A stretch of 64,000 nt of DNA from Cryptomeria japonica. Taxonomy: Eukaryota > Streptophyta > Pinopsida > Cupressales > Cupressaceae. Of the stretch, positions 34,421 through 44,362 are shown in pieces. The stretch covers positions 911,922,340 to 911,986,339 of the forward strand of contig NC_081409.1 in assembly GCF_030272615.1 (NCBI RefSeq), in the 5' to 3' direction. The position numbers and the translations under genes are program-made. Under the pieces are notes generated by a model that searched no databases, was not told the origin of the DNA, and saw only the letters and a program-made list of their open reading frames with translations. Positions within the stretch are counted from its first letter, which is position 1. Every line of letters begins with the position of its first letter.

Positions 34421-35090
34421 TGACATTTTGGACTCTCCGTCAGGATCATTTTATGGAATATAATATTTAAGTATAAGTGAAGTTATATTCCATATATACT
34501 TTTAGGATGTTTGAGAGTGGTTTCGGACCTCCAGGAGTTATATTGCAAAATCTAGTTTTTGGAGGATGCTTCAGTTTTCCAGACTTAGTCAAATTTCAAG
34601 ATCAGGACATTCCAAACTTAGCCAAATTTCAGGATCAGGGCATTCCAGACTTAGCCAAATTTCAGGGCATTTGAAGATCAGGATGACATTCCAGACTTCA
34701 TCACTCACCAACTCGACCTAGCTCAGACCTTCAAGAATGATACCCACTCACATAGCAAGACACAATTAGCAACAAGAGCAAAACCAGGCCCTAAGGAAGA
34801 CTCTCAAAGAAATCCTAACCTGGAGCACCTGCTGACTCCCCTAGCTCAAGCAAAGCCTACCATCCTATTGATCCCCTTGACAGCACTCATCCTGCAAAGG
34901 CTAACAGACAAAACCCTAAAAGACCTAGAAAACAAACCCTAGAAAGCAAAAAGCAGGGGTCCCCATTTGCACTGGGGCGATGTGTGAATACGTCACAACA
35001 GTAGCCAAGATGTTTGATCACCTTAACACTACAAAACCTTGATAACAATAAAAAATGCCATTGCCCTCTCCTCTTTTGATGACAAGACCA

Positions 35091-35369
35091 GGAAGCATCT
35101 CATGTCAAACAAAGGAATTAGCTCTTGCATTCATGGGGACCTAAAAATTCATAAATTAGATATCCTCCTTAGACCAATCATGGATATCTGTAATATTCCT
35201 TTCTAGAACATTTCTAATTTTTGCCCTAAAACAATAATTCCAACTTAAAATGATAATTTCATTATATTTATAAATATTTTACCTAAAATGATGAAAATTT
35301 ATCATAATATTAAACTTTATAATTCTATGAATAATTTAGAGAACATGCTAGCTGAATACGAAGAACAAT
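35091..35369. other. Short AT-rich spacer before LINE B
   Basis: No coding content beyond the Penelope-like remnant. The composition changes sharply to GC-rich at about 35370, taken as the LINE B 5' end. Confidence 0.4.
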
Positions 35370-35663
35370 GAGCACTTTTGGTGCGGCTGTTGCCCGCGTG
35401 AGCTAGGGTTTGACCTTGGCCGTGTTTTCTCTCTACTTTGGGTGTTTGTGGGGTCTACTACGGGGGTGTGTGGGGTCGTCTGCAGTGAGTGTGGGGATCT
35501 TTGGTGCATGGGTTTTTCTAGGGTGGTGCGCTCTGTTTTTGGGTTCTTCGGGGGTGTGCTGTAGCGCTTGGGGTTTGTGGTGCCGTGTGGGGGTGTTTGG
35601 AGTTTGTGGGGAGTGTGGCATCTGGAGTTTTATGTGTTGGCATGGGGCTTCTACAGGTTGTGA

Positions 35664-37034
35664 TTGGTGCATATTAATATGGCTGGGAAAGCTTTGTCTT
35701 CCTATTTGGTGATTGCTGATGTTGGGAGGCACAATGGCTCCTCTTCAAGTGTGCATGTGAATCCTCCAGAGTCCTTTTATGTGGGGGAGGGGTCCAAACT
35801 CAAGAAAGTGAATGGTTGTTTGCCACAATGTCAAGATCGACCGGTGTTGGTGATTCCCTCGGAATTTGTGGTGAAGGATGTTTCATATTTGAGCAACCAT
35901 GCTTTGATCTACAAATTTCTTGGGATTCACATTTCTCTCTCAGCTTTGGATTCATGGATCCTTCGCACTTAGCAGATTGAGGGGGAAATGGAGCTCATGT
36001 CGGCGGCTAACAGTTACTTTATGGTTGTTTTTTCCAATATGGCTAATAGGAATCTTGTTTTTGAGGGAGGTCCATACTTTTACAATCGTGTTGGTTTGTT
36101 CATTAAACCATGGTAATTCTGCAGAAGATTTTCTCTCGAGGGTTCTTGTGTGGGTTCATCCTCTGTGTTTGCCTTTGGAATTTTGGTGAGAGGATATTTT
36201 GCGATAGATTGCTGCATTACTTGGCAAACCGAATGCAATTTCTCAACAAACCATAGACAAAAAGGTAATTTCATTCGCTCGTATCTGTGTTGAGGTTGAT
36301 TTAAATAACCCTTTCCCAGATTCACTGGAGATTTGTTTAGGGTCTATGTCTTGGGTTCAGCAGTTAGACTATGAATCTCTCCCTTTTAGATGTAGATTTT
36401 GTCATGAATATGGTCATCTTTAGCGTCAATGTCCCTGAGTTTCGAGATCTGCTACTAGTAATAATTCCTCTTCTTCCCTGCATGCAGCGGGGGATAAAAT
36501 AGGCAAAGGTAATGCTCCTGTGTCGGATGGGGGTTTTGCAAGGGATGGTTTTGAGCTAGTTAAAACTCACACTAAGGGTCGGGGGCAAAAGAGGTCCGTT
36601 AAGGATCAACAGAGTGAGGAGGATTTTAATCGTTTTGAGGTTTTGGCATTGGAGGAAGGGATTCCACTTGAGGCATCTTTTGGGGCTATGGAGATGGCTT
36701 TGCCAGAGGGGGTTGGTCTAGATATTCTGATCTCTCTGGCCCCTTAGATCCCCAAGGATAATTCTGCAAGTAAGATGGTGCAAGAACTACCTGTTTTTGA
36801 TGTCATGCAAGATGATTTGGTTTTGGCAGATTTGGCCAAATAGGTTTTGAAGTCTGGCAAGGGCAGGGGTTCTTCCCAAGTTTTGGGTATAAGCCAGCGA
36901 CCTCATAAGAAATGTACATTGGATACTTCTAAAGGTGGCCGGAAAAAGGATCAGGAGAAGCTACAATTAGTTGGGGATTTGTTGGAGTCACGTTTGGTGA
37001 AACCAATTGACTCCCACTTCTCACAACCCCTCAA
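35664..37034 (+). pseudogene. LINE B ORF1 (gag-like, DUF4283 and zinc knuckle)
   Basis: It starts near MAGKALSSYLVIADVGRHNG. After a frameshift it reads ELMSAANSYFMVVFSNMANR, then NLVFEGGPYFYNRVGLFIKP, the DUF4283 block of plant LINE ORF1. A CCHC knuckle follows: CRFCHEYGHL(stop)RQCP at 36391-36435, with TAG in place of the expected CAG at 36421-36423, and a TGA just after. A basic C-terminal region (KTHTKGRGQKRSVKDQQSEE) runs to about 37000. ORF1 proteins coat the element RNA. Two or more frameshifts. Confidence 0.8.
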
Positions 37035-38985
37035 ATGATCATTCTTTCATGGAATGTGTGGGGGTTGAATAGCCCCTCCAGACAAAAATCTATTCATGAG
37101 TTGGTTCGTGCTCATTCTCTAGATATTTTTTGTATATAGGAGACTAAGCTTTTGGTTGATCTTATGCTTCAACATGCTCCGATTGTGTGGCGTTATGGTC
37201 AGTGTCAATGTATTGGTTCCCTAGGTTGCTCAAGTGGATTGGCCCTCTTTTGGGACCCCACCAAGATTGTTCCTCTTTGGTGGCTCTCTTGCCAGTCTTC
37301 TCTCTCTTTGGCTGCCTCTAGTCTGGAATCTGGTGAGATTATTTTAGTTACTAATGTCTATGCTCCCATTGATATTCGGGGTAAAGCCCAGCTTTGGTCA
37401 CATCTCAGGTATGTTTGGTCATGTGCTCCTTACCTTCCTTGCGTTCTTGCTGGCGACTTTAATTCTGTCCTGAGCTTGGCTGAGAAGAGGGGAGCTTTAG
37501 CTAGATTGGGTCCTATTCTCTTTCAGGCTAATGTGGATTTTCTTGGCCTAGTTGATGTTAAGCCATCTAATGGAGTCTTCACTTGGGCTAATCGGAGGTG
37601 TGGTGAGGATGATATTTCAGATAGATTGGGCAGAATTTTGGTCTCAAGTTACTGGGTTGGAGATAGGTTGCTTTCTAGTTTAGAGATCCTTGACTGGCGA
37701 GGTTCTGATCATTGGCCAATCAAGTTTTCTGCCAGGTTGGTTAGAGGTCCTAAGAATACTTCTTTTAAATTTCAGCTCATGTGGCTTCGTGATGAATCTC
37801 TTCACAATCTTATGGTTCAATGGTGGCACGATAGGGGCCCTGCCTATGGTACAACAATGTATACCTTTGTTAAGAAGTTGCAGTTTGTGAAATACCAACT
37901 TAAAGAATAAAATAGGTTGTGTTTTGGCAATCTTTTTTGAAGGAAAAGAAGTACCCAAGAGTGCCTGGATGTTATTACTCGCCAAATTCAGGACTTTGGC
38001 TTCTTTGACGGGTTGGGCAGAGCTGAGTCTCGGGCCTTGAAGGATTTGGAGGAGTGGGAACTTAGGGAAGAGATCTTCTGGAAGTAGAAAGGTCAGATAG
38101 ATTGGCTTCAAGCGAGGGACCGTAATACAACTTTTTTCCATAAGTCTGTTCAGGCTTGTCGTCAAAAGAGTGTTATTTCTTCATTGGTTAATCCTCAAGG
38201 TATCCAGCTGACCTCTATCTAGGCGATGACACATGAGGTTTATTCTGCCCTTTTTCTGGATGATGTGCCCCCTGCTCTTGTGGAGGAGAACCAAATTCTG
38301 GCATGCATCCCTTCTTTAGTCACTAATATGATGAATGAATCTCTACTTCGTTCGGTGACTTTGTTTGAACTTGAAGAGGTTGTTTCCGGGATGGCCAAAG
38401 GCAAAGCTCCTGGCCCAGATAGCTTTCCAATTGAATTTTTTCAAGAATTTTGGGATATTATCAAGTCAGATTTGCTTGCGGTTGTTCAAGAATCTTAAAA
38501 TAGCAAGCAAATGCTTCGTGCCTTGAATTCTACCTTCCTCGTTCTTATCCCCAAAAAGGAGGGTGCAAATCAGCTAGATTTCTTTAGACCCATTGCCTTG
38601 TGCAATGTTGTGCATAAAATTATCACTAAATTGATTGTAGAAAGAATTATAATTTGGCTTCCTTCACTGATCTTTGATGAGCATGGGGGTTTTGTGGTTG
38701 ACAGACAAATTCTGGATGGGGTTGTTATTGCTTTTGAAGCTACTCATTCCATGGTAGTGTCTAAGGAGAGATCTATGTTTATCAAATTGGACATAGCTAA
38801 AGCTTACGATAGGGTTAAGTGGTGTTTTATGCGCAAGATACTCTTGGCCTTTGGCTTCAGATTGGATTGGGTTAGTTGGGTAATGAGTTGTGTGACCTCT
38901 GCTTCCTTCTTTGTTCTTATCAATGGTGAGCCTTCCCAGTTATTTGGAGCTTCCAGGGGTCTGTGACAAGGGGTCCCTCTTTCTC
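37035..38985 (+). pseudogene. LINE B ORF2, endonuclease and N-terminal RT
   Basis: It starts MIILSWNVWGLNSPSRQ at 37035. The endonuclease has FCI(stop)ETK, where TAG at 37138 replaces the Q of QETK. Then come LAGDFNSVLSLAEKR (GDFN) and WRGSDHWPIKFS (SDHWP), all at normal spacing. RT follows from about 38340: MAKGKAPGPDSFPIEFFQEF, LIPKKEGANQLDFFRPIALC, and motif A FIKLDIAKAYDRVKW. It breaks off at SRGL(stop)QGVPLS, the start of motif B, where the solo LTR is inserted. The TGA at 38964 replaces the R of RQG. Several other single stops; otherwise good conservation. Confidence 0.88.
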
Positions 38986-40503
38986 TGTAATATCCCTTGG
39001 CTAATCTGACCCTGTTTCGCTTATTTGAACCCCAAGGAATATTGTCAAACACTTGGCATACAATGTTTGAAGCCGCTGTAGTGAATTCTTTATTTGTCTT
39101 CTTTGGGTTTGTAGGCTGCAAATGAAGTTATGGAAAGCTTCTGACAATGCAAAGTTGTTATAGAAATGATATACTAGCTGTTTTAGACCTTTCCACACAT
39201 ATGTAATGACTGAAATTAACTAGTACAGCTAGTTGACATTAAGACAAACACTTGTCATGCATCCCAATGTATACCTACAGCCATTAGGCATTTAAGCAAA
39301 CAATTGGCATGAAAGCTAAGTGGCTGATCAATGTTGAATGTTACCATGAATGTGGAATATGCAAATTATATCTCCATTAAACATATGCAACCTCCAAGTA
39401 CTTCATGATATAATCATAATAGAAAATGATGCAATGAAGTAATGATTTTCTAATACAATGACCATAGATAGAAAACCTGGAATTTCAATCGCTGCCTTGA
39501 TATATTGGTTTGATTCTCCTCATATGCAAATCCCTTGTCAAATATATATAGCTGTTCAACCTTTCTAAATCCCCTTCTATAGAACTCAAACTATTGTAGC
39601 GCACTGTTCACGGCCCTGTAGCGCACTGTTCATGGCACTGTTCACGGCACTGTAGCACACTGTAGTCTCTTTCAATCTGCAAACAAACTCTGAAATAAAC
39701 CCTCCAATCAGCTCAATATTGACTTCTGAATGAAGCCAACTCTCACAAGCATAATCAGATGATATTGCACACCCTCTATATGTTGTTACAATGAAGAAGC
39801 CACACTCTCCAATGCCGACAAGCCTTGAATCCTGCAGAAACCCTTGGTATTCTACACTTCAATGCTCCAGAGAAACTTCAATCAAAAACTAAGATCACAT
39901 AATCAATCCCCCTTCTCTTCTTTTCAAAAGCCTTATATATATTTCCCATGAAGGTTTGATTTTCTCCAATAAGGCATTAAATCAATTAATGATATTAAAT
40001 GACATTTAATGATATAATATTTTCACTTTGTCATTTAATATTTCACCTTGGTAAAAGAGCCACAATTAATTAATTAAATGGTCCCCTTTAATGATACTTG
40101 GACCCTTACTTACGTTATAATATAAAATTATATTATAACTCAATAATATAAGCTCAAAACATTAATGTTTATTTAAACTAAATAAACATTAATATCTCCA
40201 TTAATATTCAACATTTTTGAGCGCTGTCTGAACTGGGAGCTGACATGATGAAGCTGCATATGACCATACCCCCTTTACTAAAAATAGCAGGGGTCCATCT
40301 CTAACATCCCAAGACTTACTAAAAATAGGAAGTAGAGCAAATGATGTCCGAATGATGCCAAACGAAGACCAAACTGAAGCACTCTGAACACTGGAGATGA
40401 TACCAATCCTCAAAAGACCCTCTATCCAACACATTAGCCTACGAGGGTCAGGATAATAGGCTAATCTCACAAAATCCAAGTCTGCTAAAATGGGGACATT
40501 ACA
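38986..40503 (-). mobile_element. Solo LTR, 1.5 kb, inside LINE B reverse transcriptase
   Basis: 1518 bp, TG..CA, flanked by TTCTC (38981-38985 and 40504-40508). On the minus strand it starts TGTAATGTCCCC and at 38 bases has ATTAGCCTA / TAGGCTAAT arms (40465-40457 and 40441-40433). Start and arms match those of the LTR at 27959-29900, so the two are related families in opposite orientation. TATA on the minus strand near 39945-39933. No coding domain or primer site. Confidence 0.87.
39595..39666 (-). repeat. Short GCACTGT repeat cluster in the solo LTR
   Basis: CACTGTTCACGGC and TGTAGCGCACTGT-type units repeat about five times in 72 bases (plus-strand reading). It lies in the transcribed part of the LTR. 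Confidence 0.7.
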
Positions 40504-40508
40504 TTCTC

Positions 40509-41211
40509 CTTACATGTTTATTATTATGGTTGATGGCCTGGGCCGATTCATTAAGTCCCGGGTTTCTTAGGGCGTGATTTGAGGTTGGAATTAGGGCACT
40601 GGCTTACCTATAATTTCACATCTTCAATTTGTGGATGATACTGCTCTTCTTGGGTTAGCTCACCTTCATGAAGCTAAATCCTTCAAGCATACGTTGGATG
40701 TCTATTTAGCTGCGTCGGGACAACAGGTGAATGAGCACAAGTCCTCTATCTATTTTCTTAATACCCCTAAAGCTATTCAAAGAAGAATTGCCACTGATTT
40801 GAGGTTCCAAATTGGATCTCTCCCTTTCATCTATTTGGGTATTCTTCTTGCTGTTAGTCAGCAGCTTAGACCTTCCTGGCAAGACCTACTAGATAAGCTG
40901 TGTCGGAAGGTCAACCATTGGACTCATAGGTGGCTGTCTACGGCTGCTCGAGTTACTCTCCTTCAATCTGTGATTTAGGCTCTTCCTATTTACAGGGGTT
41001 TTGTTCAAGCTGCTCAAAAGTATTTCCTTGAGGAATTTGATCCTTTGTCTCGCCAATTCCTTTGGAGTGGCAACTTGCATTCTTCTAAGTGGAGCTTGGT
41101 TAAATGGGATTCAGTTTGCCGCCCTAAAACTAAGGGTGGCCTTGGCCTTCGATCTGCGATCTTGAATAGCCAAGTTCTTGTGGCTAAGTTATACTAGAGG
41201 TGGTGTACCAA
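40509..41211 (+). pseudogene. LINE B ORF2, RT catalytic half
   Basis: Continues from the first RT piece: PYMFIIMVDGLGRFIKS (rest of motif B), then the intact catalytic box QFVDDTALLG at about 40626. The thumb-like region (YLAASGQQVNEHKSSIYFLN, FIYLGILLAVSQ) and the HRWLSTAARVTLLQSVI block follow. The frame runs to WCTN, where the gypsy element begins. Removing it and one ACCAA joins WCTN to QHQVWARILTHKYL. Confidence 0.87.
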
Positions 41212-41551
41212 TGTTAGGGGTAAAAACGTATGTTAGTACGAATAATAATTATAAGTGTGTTATGTGTGTTTATGTTTTGCTATTGCCGAGAGGTTCCCGT
41301 CGAGTAGTTGGGAGTTGGTGACGGTTGGCAACTTGGCCAACCGTCGGGTCTATATAGTGTTTGGTTGGAACCTCGATAGGGGAGCATGTATGGAAGGGGA
41401 GACATTGGAATAAAGATATAACTTTTTGGTCTAATTACTATCATCTGTTGTTTATATTATGATGTACAGTTGTTCTGTTCTATGAATGCTTGGTACGTGT
41501 AGGTACCACTGTGTTATTGATTATCCACCACTATACATTTAGGACTAAACA
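41212..41551 (+). repeat. 5' LTR of the gypsy element
   Basis: 340 bp, TGTTAGGGG..AAACA. It contains a perfect 9-bp hairpin GACGGTTGG / CCAACCGTC (41320-41345) just upstream of the TATA box TATATAGT (41351-41358). Confidence 0.95.
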
Positions 41552-41554
41552 TTT

Positions 41555-41567
41555 TGGCGCCGTTGCC
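41555..41567 (+). other. Primer binding site
   Basis: TGGCGCCGTTGCC three bases after the LTR. It matches the plant gypsy consensus complementary to the 3' end of tRNA-Asp. Confidence 0.85.
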
Positions 41568-41611
41568 TAAACAAACCTGGAGATAACCATGGCGGCAGGC
41601 GGAAGCAATTA

Positions 41612-42258
41612 ATGGGCCGACCATTTAACCAGCAATTAATTGTCGTGGACAGCGACACACACGAAGAGAGTACCGCGGAAGAGGAACGAGAGGATCAGTT
41701 GATGGCAGACTTGGTGGAGTTGTGGGACGTGTCGGTCACGCAGTACGTACGACGAGAGGCTCAGGAGAGAGCCGTCTCGGAAGGTATGGTACGTGGTGAA
41801 CTCATCGTTAGCACCCCCGTCTTTGACCTACTCGAAAGTATTCCAAGGTTACTCGCCAGGAATTTGATTGCACTCCAAGACCAAAGGGAGGAAACGGCAA
41901 AGGAACTTCGACGACAACAAGTTCTCCGACAGTACGAGGAACGGAGTCATAGGGAGGAAGAGGAGAGGGAGGCCAGTCAGCGCCGTACCTCTGGCACTTG
42001 ATGCCCCTACGACCGAACAAAGACAGACATACCACTGCTATCGAAGGAGTAAACAAGGGAACTGTACGACAATCCCTCTGCATAAAAGAACAGGCCAACA
42101 TGAGACGACGACTAAGAGAGGTTGCCGACTCAAGGAGTCCGGAGAAACACAACAGAAGTCGGGGTGTGAGTCAGAGTCGTAGTCGGGAGAGGCAAAAACC
42201 GTGTACGTGGAAGGAGTTGGTCGAGGTCGCCAGGAACCTGCCACTTCCAGACGTAGCG
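41612..42258 (+). pseudogene. Gypsy gag, N-terminal part
   Basis: A frame from MGRPFNQQLIVVDSD passes through a charged, arginine/glutamate-rich stretch, then after one frameshift near 41990 continues as PLRPNKDRHTTAIEG. It ends at NLPLPDVA, where the 6.6-kb LTR has inserted. After removal the frame resumes at EEDLADQAP (48912). There is no recognisable fold in this N-terminal part, which is normal for gypsy gags. Confidence 0.7.
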
Positions 42259-42828
42259 TGTTGTCCTCATTTTTGTTTCCAAAAATGAAGGACCACTACG
42301 TTGAAATTTTTGTGAAAAAATGAAAAATTTTACTCTATGGCACGCTTCCTGAGGCAGAATTTTGACTAATCCTTGGACTGGTTTAATTCTCAGTCCATTC
42401 TCAAACTACGTTTCGAATTTCGTCCAATTCTGGGTTCGTTTGCTATGCCTTTCCTTCAATTTTGGGTTTTAAAACCCCGACTGCAGGTGGAGAATTTTCT
42501 TCAAACTGCAAGTTTTAATGATATTCATTGTTTTGGTCTTTGTAGGGGAATTTTTGACTGATTACATGTGCACTTTTATTTCAAATATGTTACTTGTAAT
42601 TTGTTTTAAGTTTCCCCTTTGTTGTTTTTATCTTTTTATTGTTTTTTGGTCATGTTTAGTTAAAATAGGGATTTTTTGGCTCAACTGCAAGTAAACTTGT
42701 AGTTTGGTCAAAAAACCCCTACTTTAATGGTTTTTACATGTAATAGGGATTTTAAATCCCCATTACATATGTGCAAGTGTTTCTAACTTGTTGTAGGGAT
42801 TTTATTTCCCTTTTACAAGTATTTTAAA

Positions 42829-43095
42829 CTTGCAGTTTGCTCCAAAAAACCCGATTTTGCCTTGCAAGTGCATTTTTGACAATTTTAAACTTGTCATTTG
42901 TCCAAAAAAACCCGATTTTGGCTTATAAGTGGAAAAAGTAAAAAATAAAACTTGCAATTTGTCTTTAAAAACCCGATTTTGGCTTGTAAGTGGAAAAAGT
43001 GAAAATAAAACTTGTTATTTTCTCCCCAAAACCCGATTTGCATGATTTTGGGTAATTCGAACTTGTTGTTTGTCTCCCAAAACCCGATTTGCATC
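42829..43095 (+). repeat. Five copies of a roughly 60-bp repeat in U3
   Basis: Units of the form ACTTGCAATTTGTC..AAAACCCGATTTTGGCTTGTAAGT. Separate TTTTAAAA-centred palindromes GGGTTTTAAAACCC occur at 42464-42477 and 44186-44199, with a degenerate one near 43994. The same palindrome core is present in the LTRs of the 4651-10656 element. Confidence 0.8.
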
Positions 43096-44362
43096 AAAAA
43101 TGGATTTGTTGAAGATGTCAAAGCGATTTTTTTGGGGAGATTTGCTGGAGATGCAAGGCGTTTAGGATTCTATCCTACTCTCATGCATTTACAAACACAT
43201 TTTTCGCCATTTAGAGTTTATTATTACTGGTTTTTGGAGCTAAATCAGCAAAAACATGGTTCTTTCAATCCACATTTTGGGCGTTTTTTACTCCACAAGT
43301 CTGCATTCTCCTAAATCGTTTTCCCTTCTCTCACCTAGGCGTGGAGTTTGGGATAAGATTCGAGCTATTTAATGATCCATTAATGATGCATTGAATACCA
43401 CGTTTTTTGCAAAAACGTGATTCCTTTGGCTGCAAATTTGAAGGGTTTAAATGCCACGAATCTTTGATAAGAGGAATCGTTTTTACTTTCCATTCTAAGG
43501 CGTTGGGATTGGAGGAAGATTTGACCTCTTCTTGTGCCTCCAAGTTTGCATTTTGCTGCCATATAAGACATTCTTGCAAAAACGTGTAAAGGGTTTGGCA
43601 TTGCAATTTTGGGTTTGTTGACCGGTTTTGCTTCTTCATTCCAAGAATTGTTGCGTTATTGGAAAAGCATTTTGCATTTTTTAGAAAGATATGTTCTTTT
43701 TCCTTTCTTTCCTTCATTTTATTGTTTTTTTAATTTTCATTCTTAGTTGCATCTTTGGCATGTGTTGTTCTTCCCCCAAAAATTGGTTTTTGTGAAAGAA
43801 ATCTTCCCCTTGGTATGCGATTTTTGAATTGCATTGTTCTTCCCAAAATTCCCTCTTTACTTGTATTCGGGATTTTTAATCTCGATTACAAGTTTGTTGG
43901 AAATTCTTGTTCTTCCCATACGGTTAAGTAATTTAACCATTTTTGGTTAAAATTCCAAGTTGAAAAGTGTGAAATACCCCTCCCTTGCAAATTCGGGTTT
44001 TAAAAACCGGATTACATGTTGAAGAGTTCTTCCCATTTTCATGAAAATGACTTTCCCGGATTTTCCCATTTCTATCCATTCATGTTCCCCATATCCGTAC
44101 TTTCCATTTCCATCATTTCCCGCAAGTCAAAATCTCATTTTTCGTCCATTTCTCCATTTTCAAATTTACAAGTGTACTTGTATTCGGGTTTTAAAACCCC
44201 GATTGCATGTATGTCCTTTCTAACTTGTATACTTGCGAAAATTCTCCCAAGATCCGAAATTGGTCAAAGTCAAGATTTTCCCATTTCTACATATTTCCCC
44301 TCTTCCTCTCTCAAAATCATGAAATTCAAAAATCAAAGTTTTACCCATTTGAAGAAGGAAGA

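Larger units (their letters stand above)
30001..35000 (-). mobile_element. Giant 5.0-kb solo LTR with hairpin satellite
   Basis: Exactly 5000 bp from TGTTGATGTG to CGTCACAACA, flanked by the 5-bp duplication GTAGC (29996-30000 and 35001-35005). No PBS, polypurine tract or coding domain is inside. On the minus strand a TATA box at 30893-30885 leaves about 4.1 kb of U3, holding the hairpin satellite at 31431-34420, and about 0.9 kb of R plus U5. It interrupts the Penelope-like frame. At 5 kb it is very long for a plant LTR. Confidence 0.85.
27800..35090 (+). pseudogene. Penelope-like element RT remnant, split by two solo LTRs
   Basis: Three pieces (about 27800-27958, 29906-30000, 35006-35090) form one frame when both inserted LTRs and one TSD copy each are removed. 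It reads IPLLHFLIEMENVLRPL, then VDEGNATIILNKDDYVAKMF, then DHLNTTKP. Penelope-like RTs have an N-terminal segment of the form LGLxFxPTPxxxP..xxxExxLR, followed by aDKGnAtVixdxxdYxxKxxxxLxdtxtY. Penelope-like elements have been reported in conifers. Two stops and the short length make the call tentative, but frame continuity across both independent insertion sites argues that this was coding. The core RT domain and GIY-YIG endonuclease were not found. Confidence 0.45.

Noticed and set aside
35410-35732. Paired 100-codon ORFs on opposite strands at the LINE B 5' end
   Set aside because: They overlap the LINE 5' UTR; antisense shadows in GC-rich sequence.
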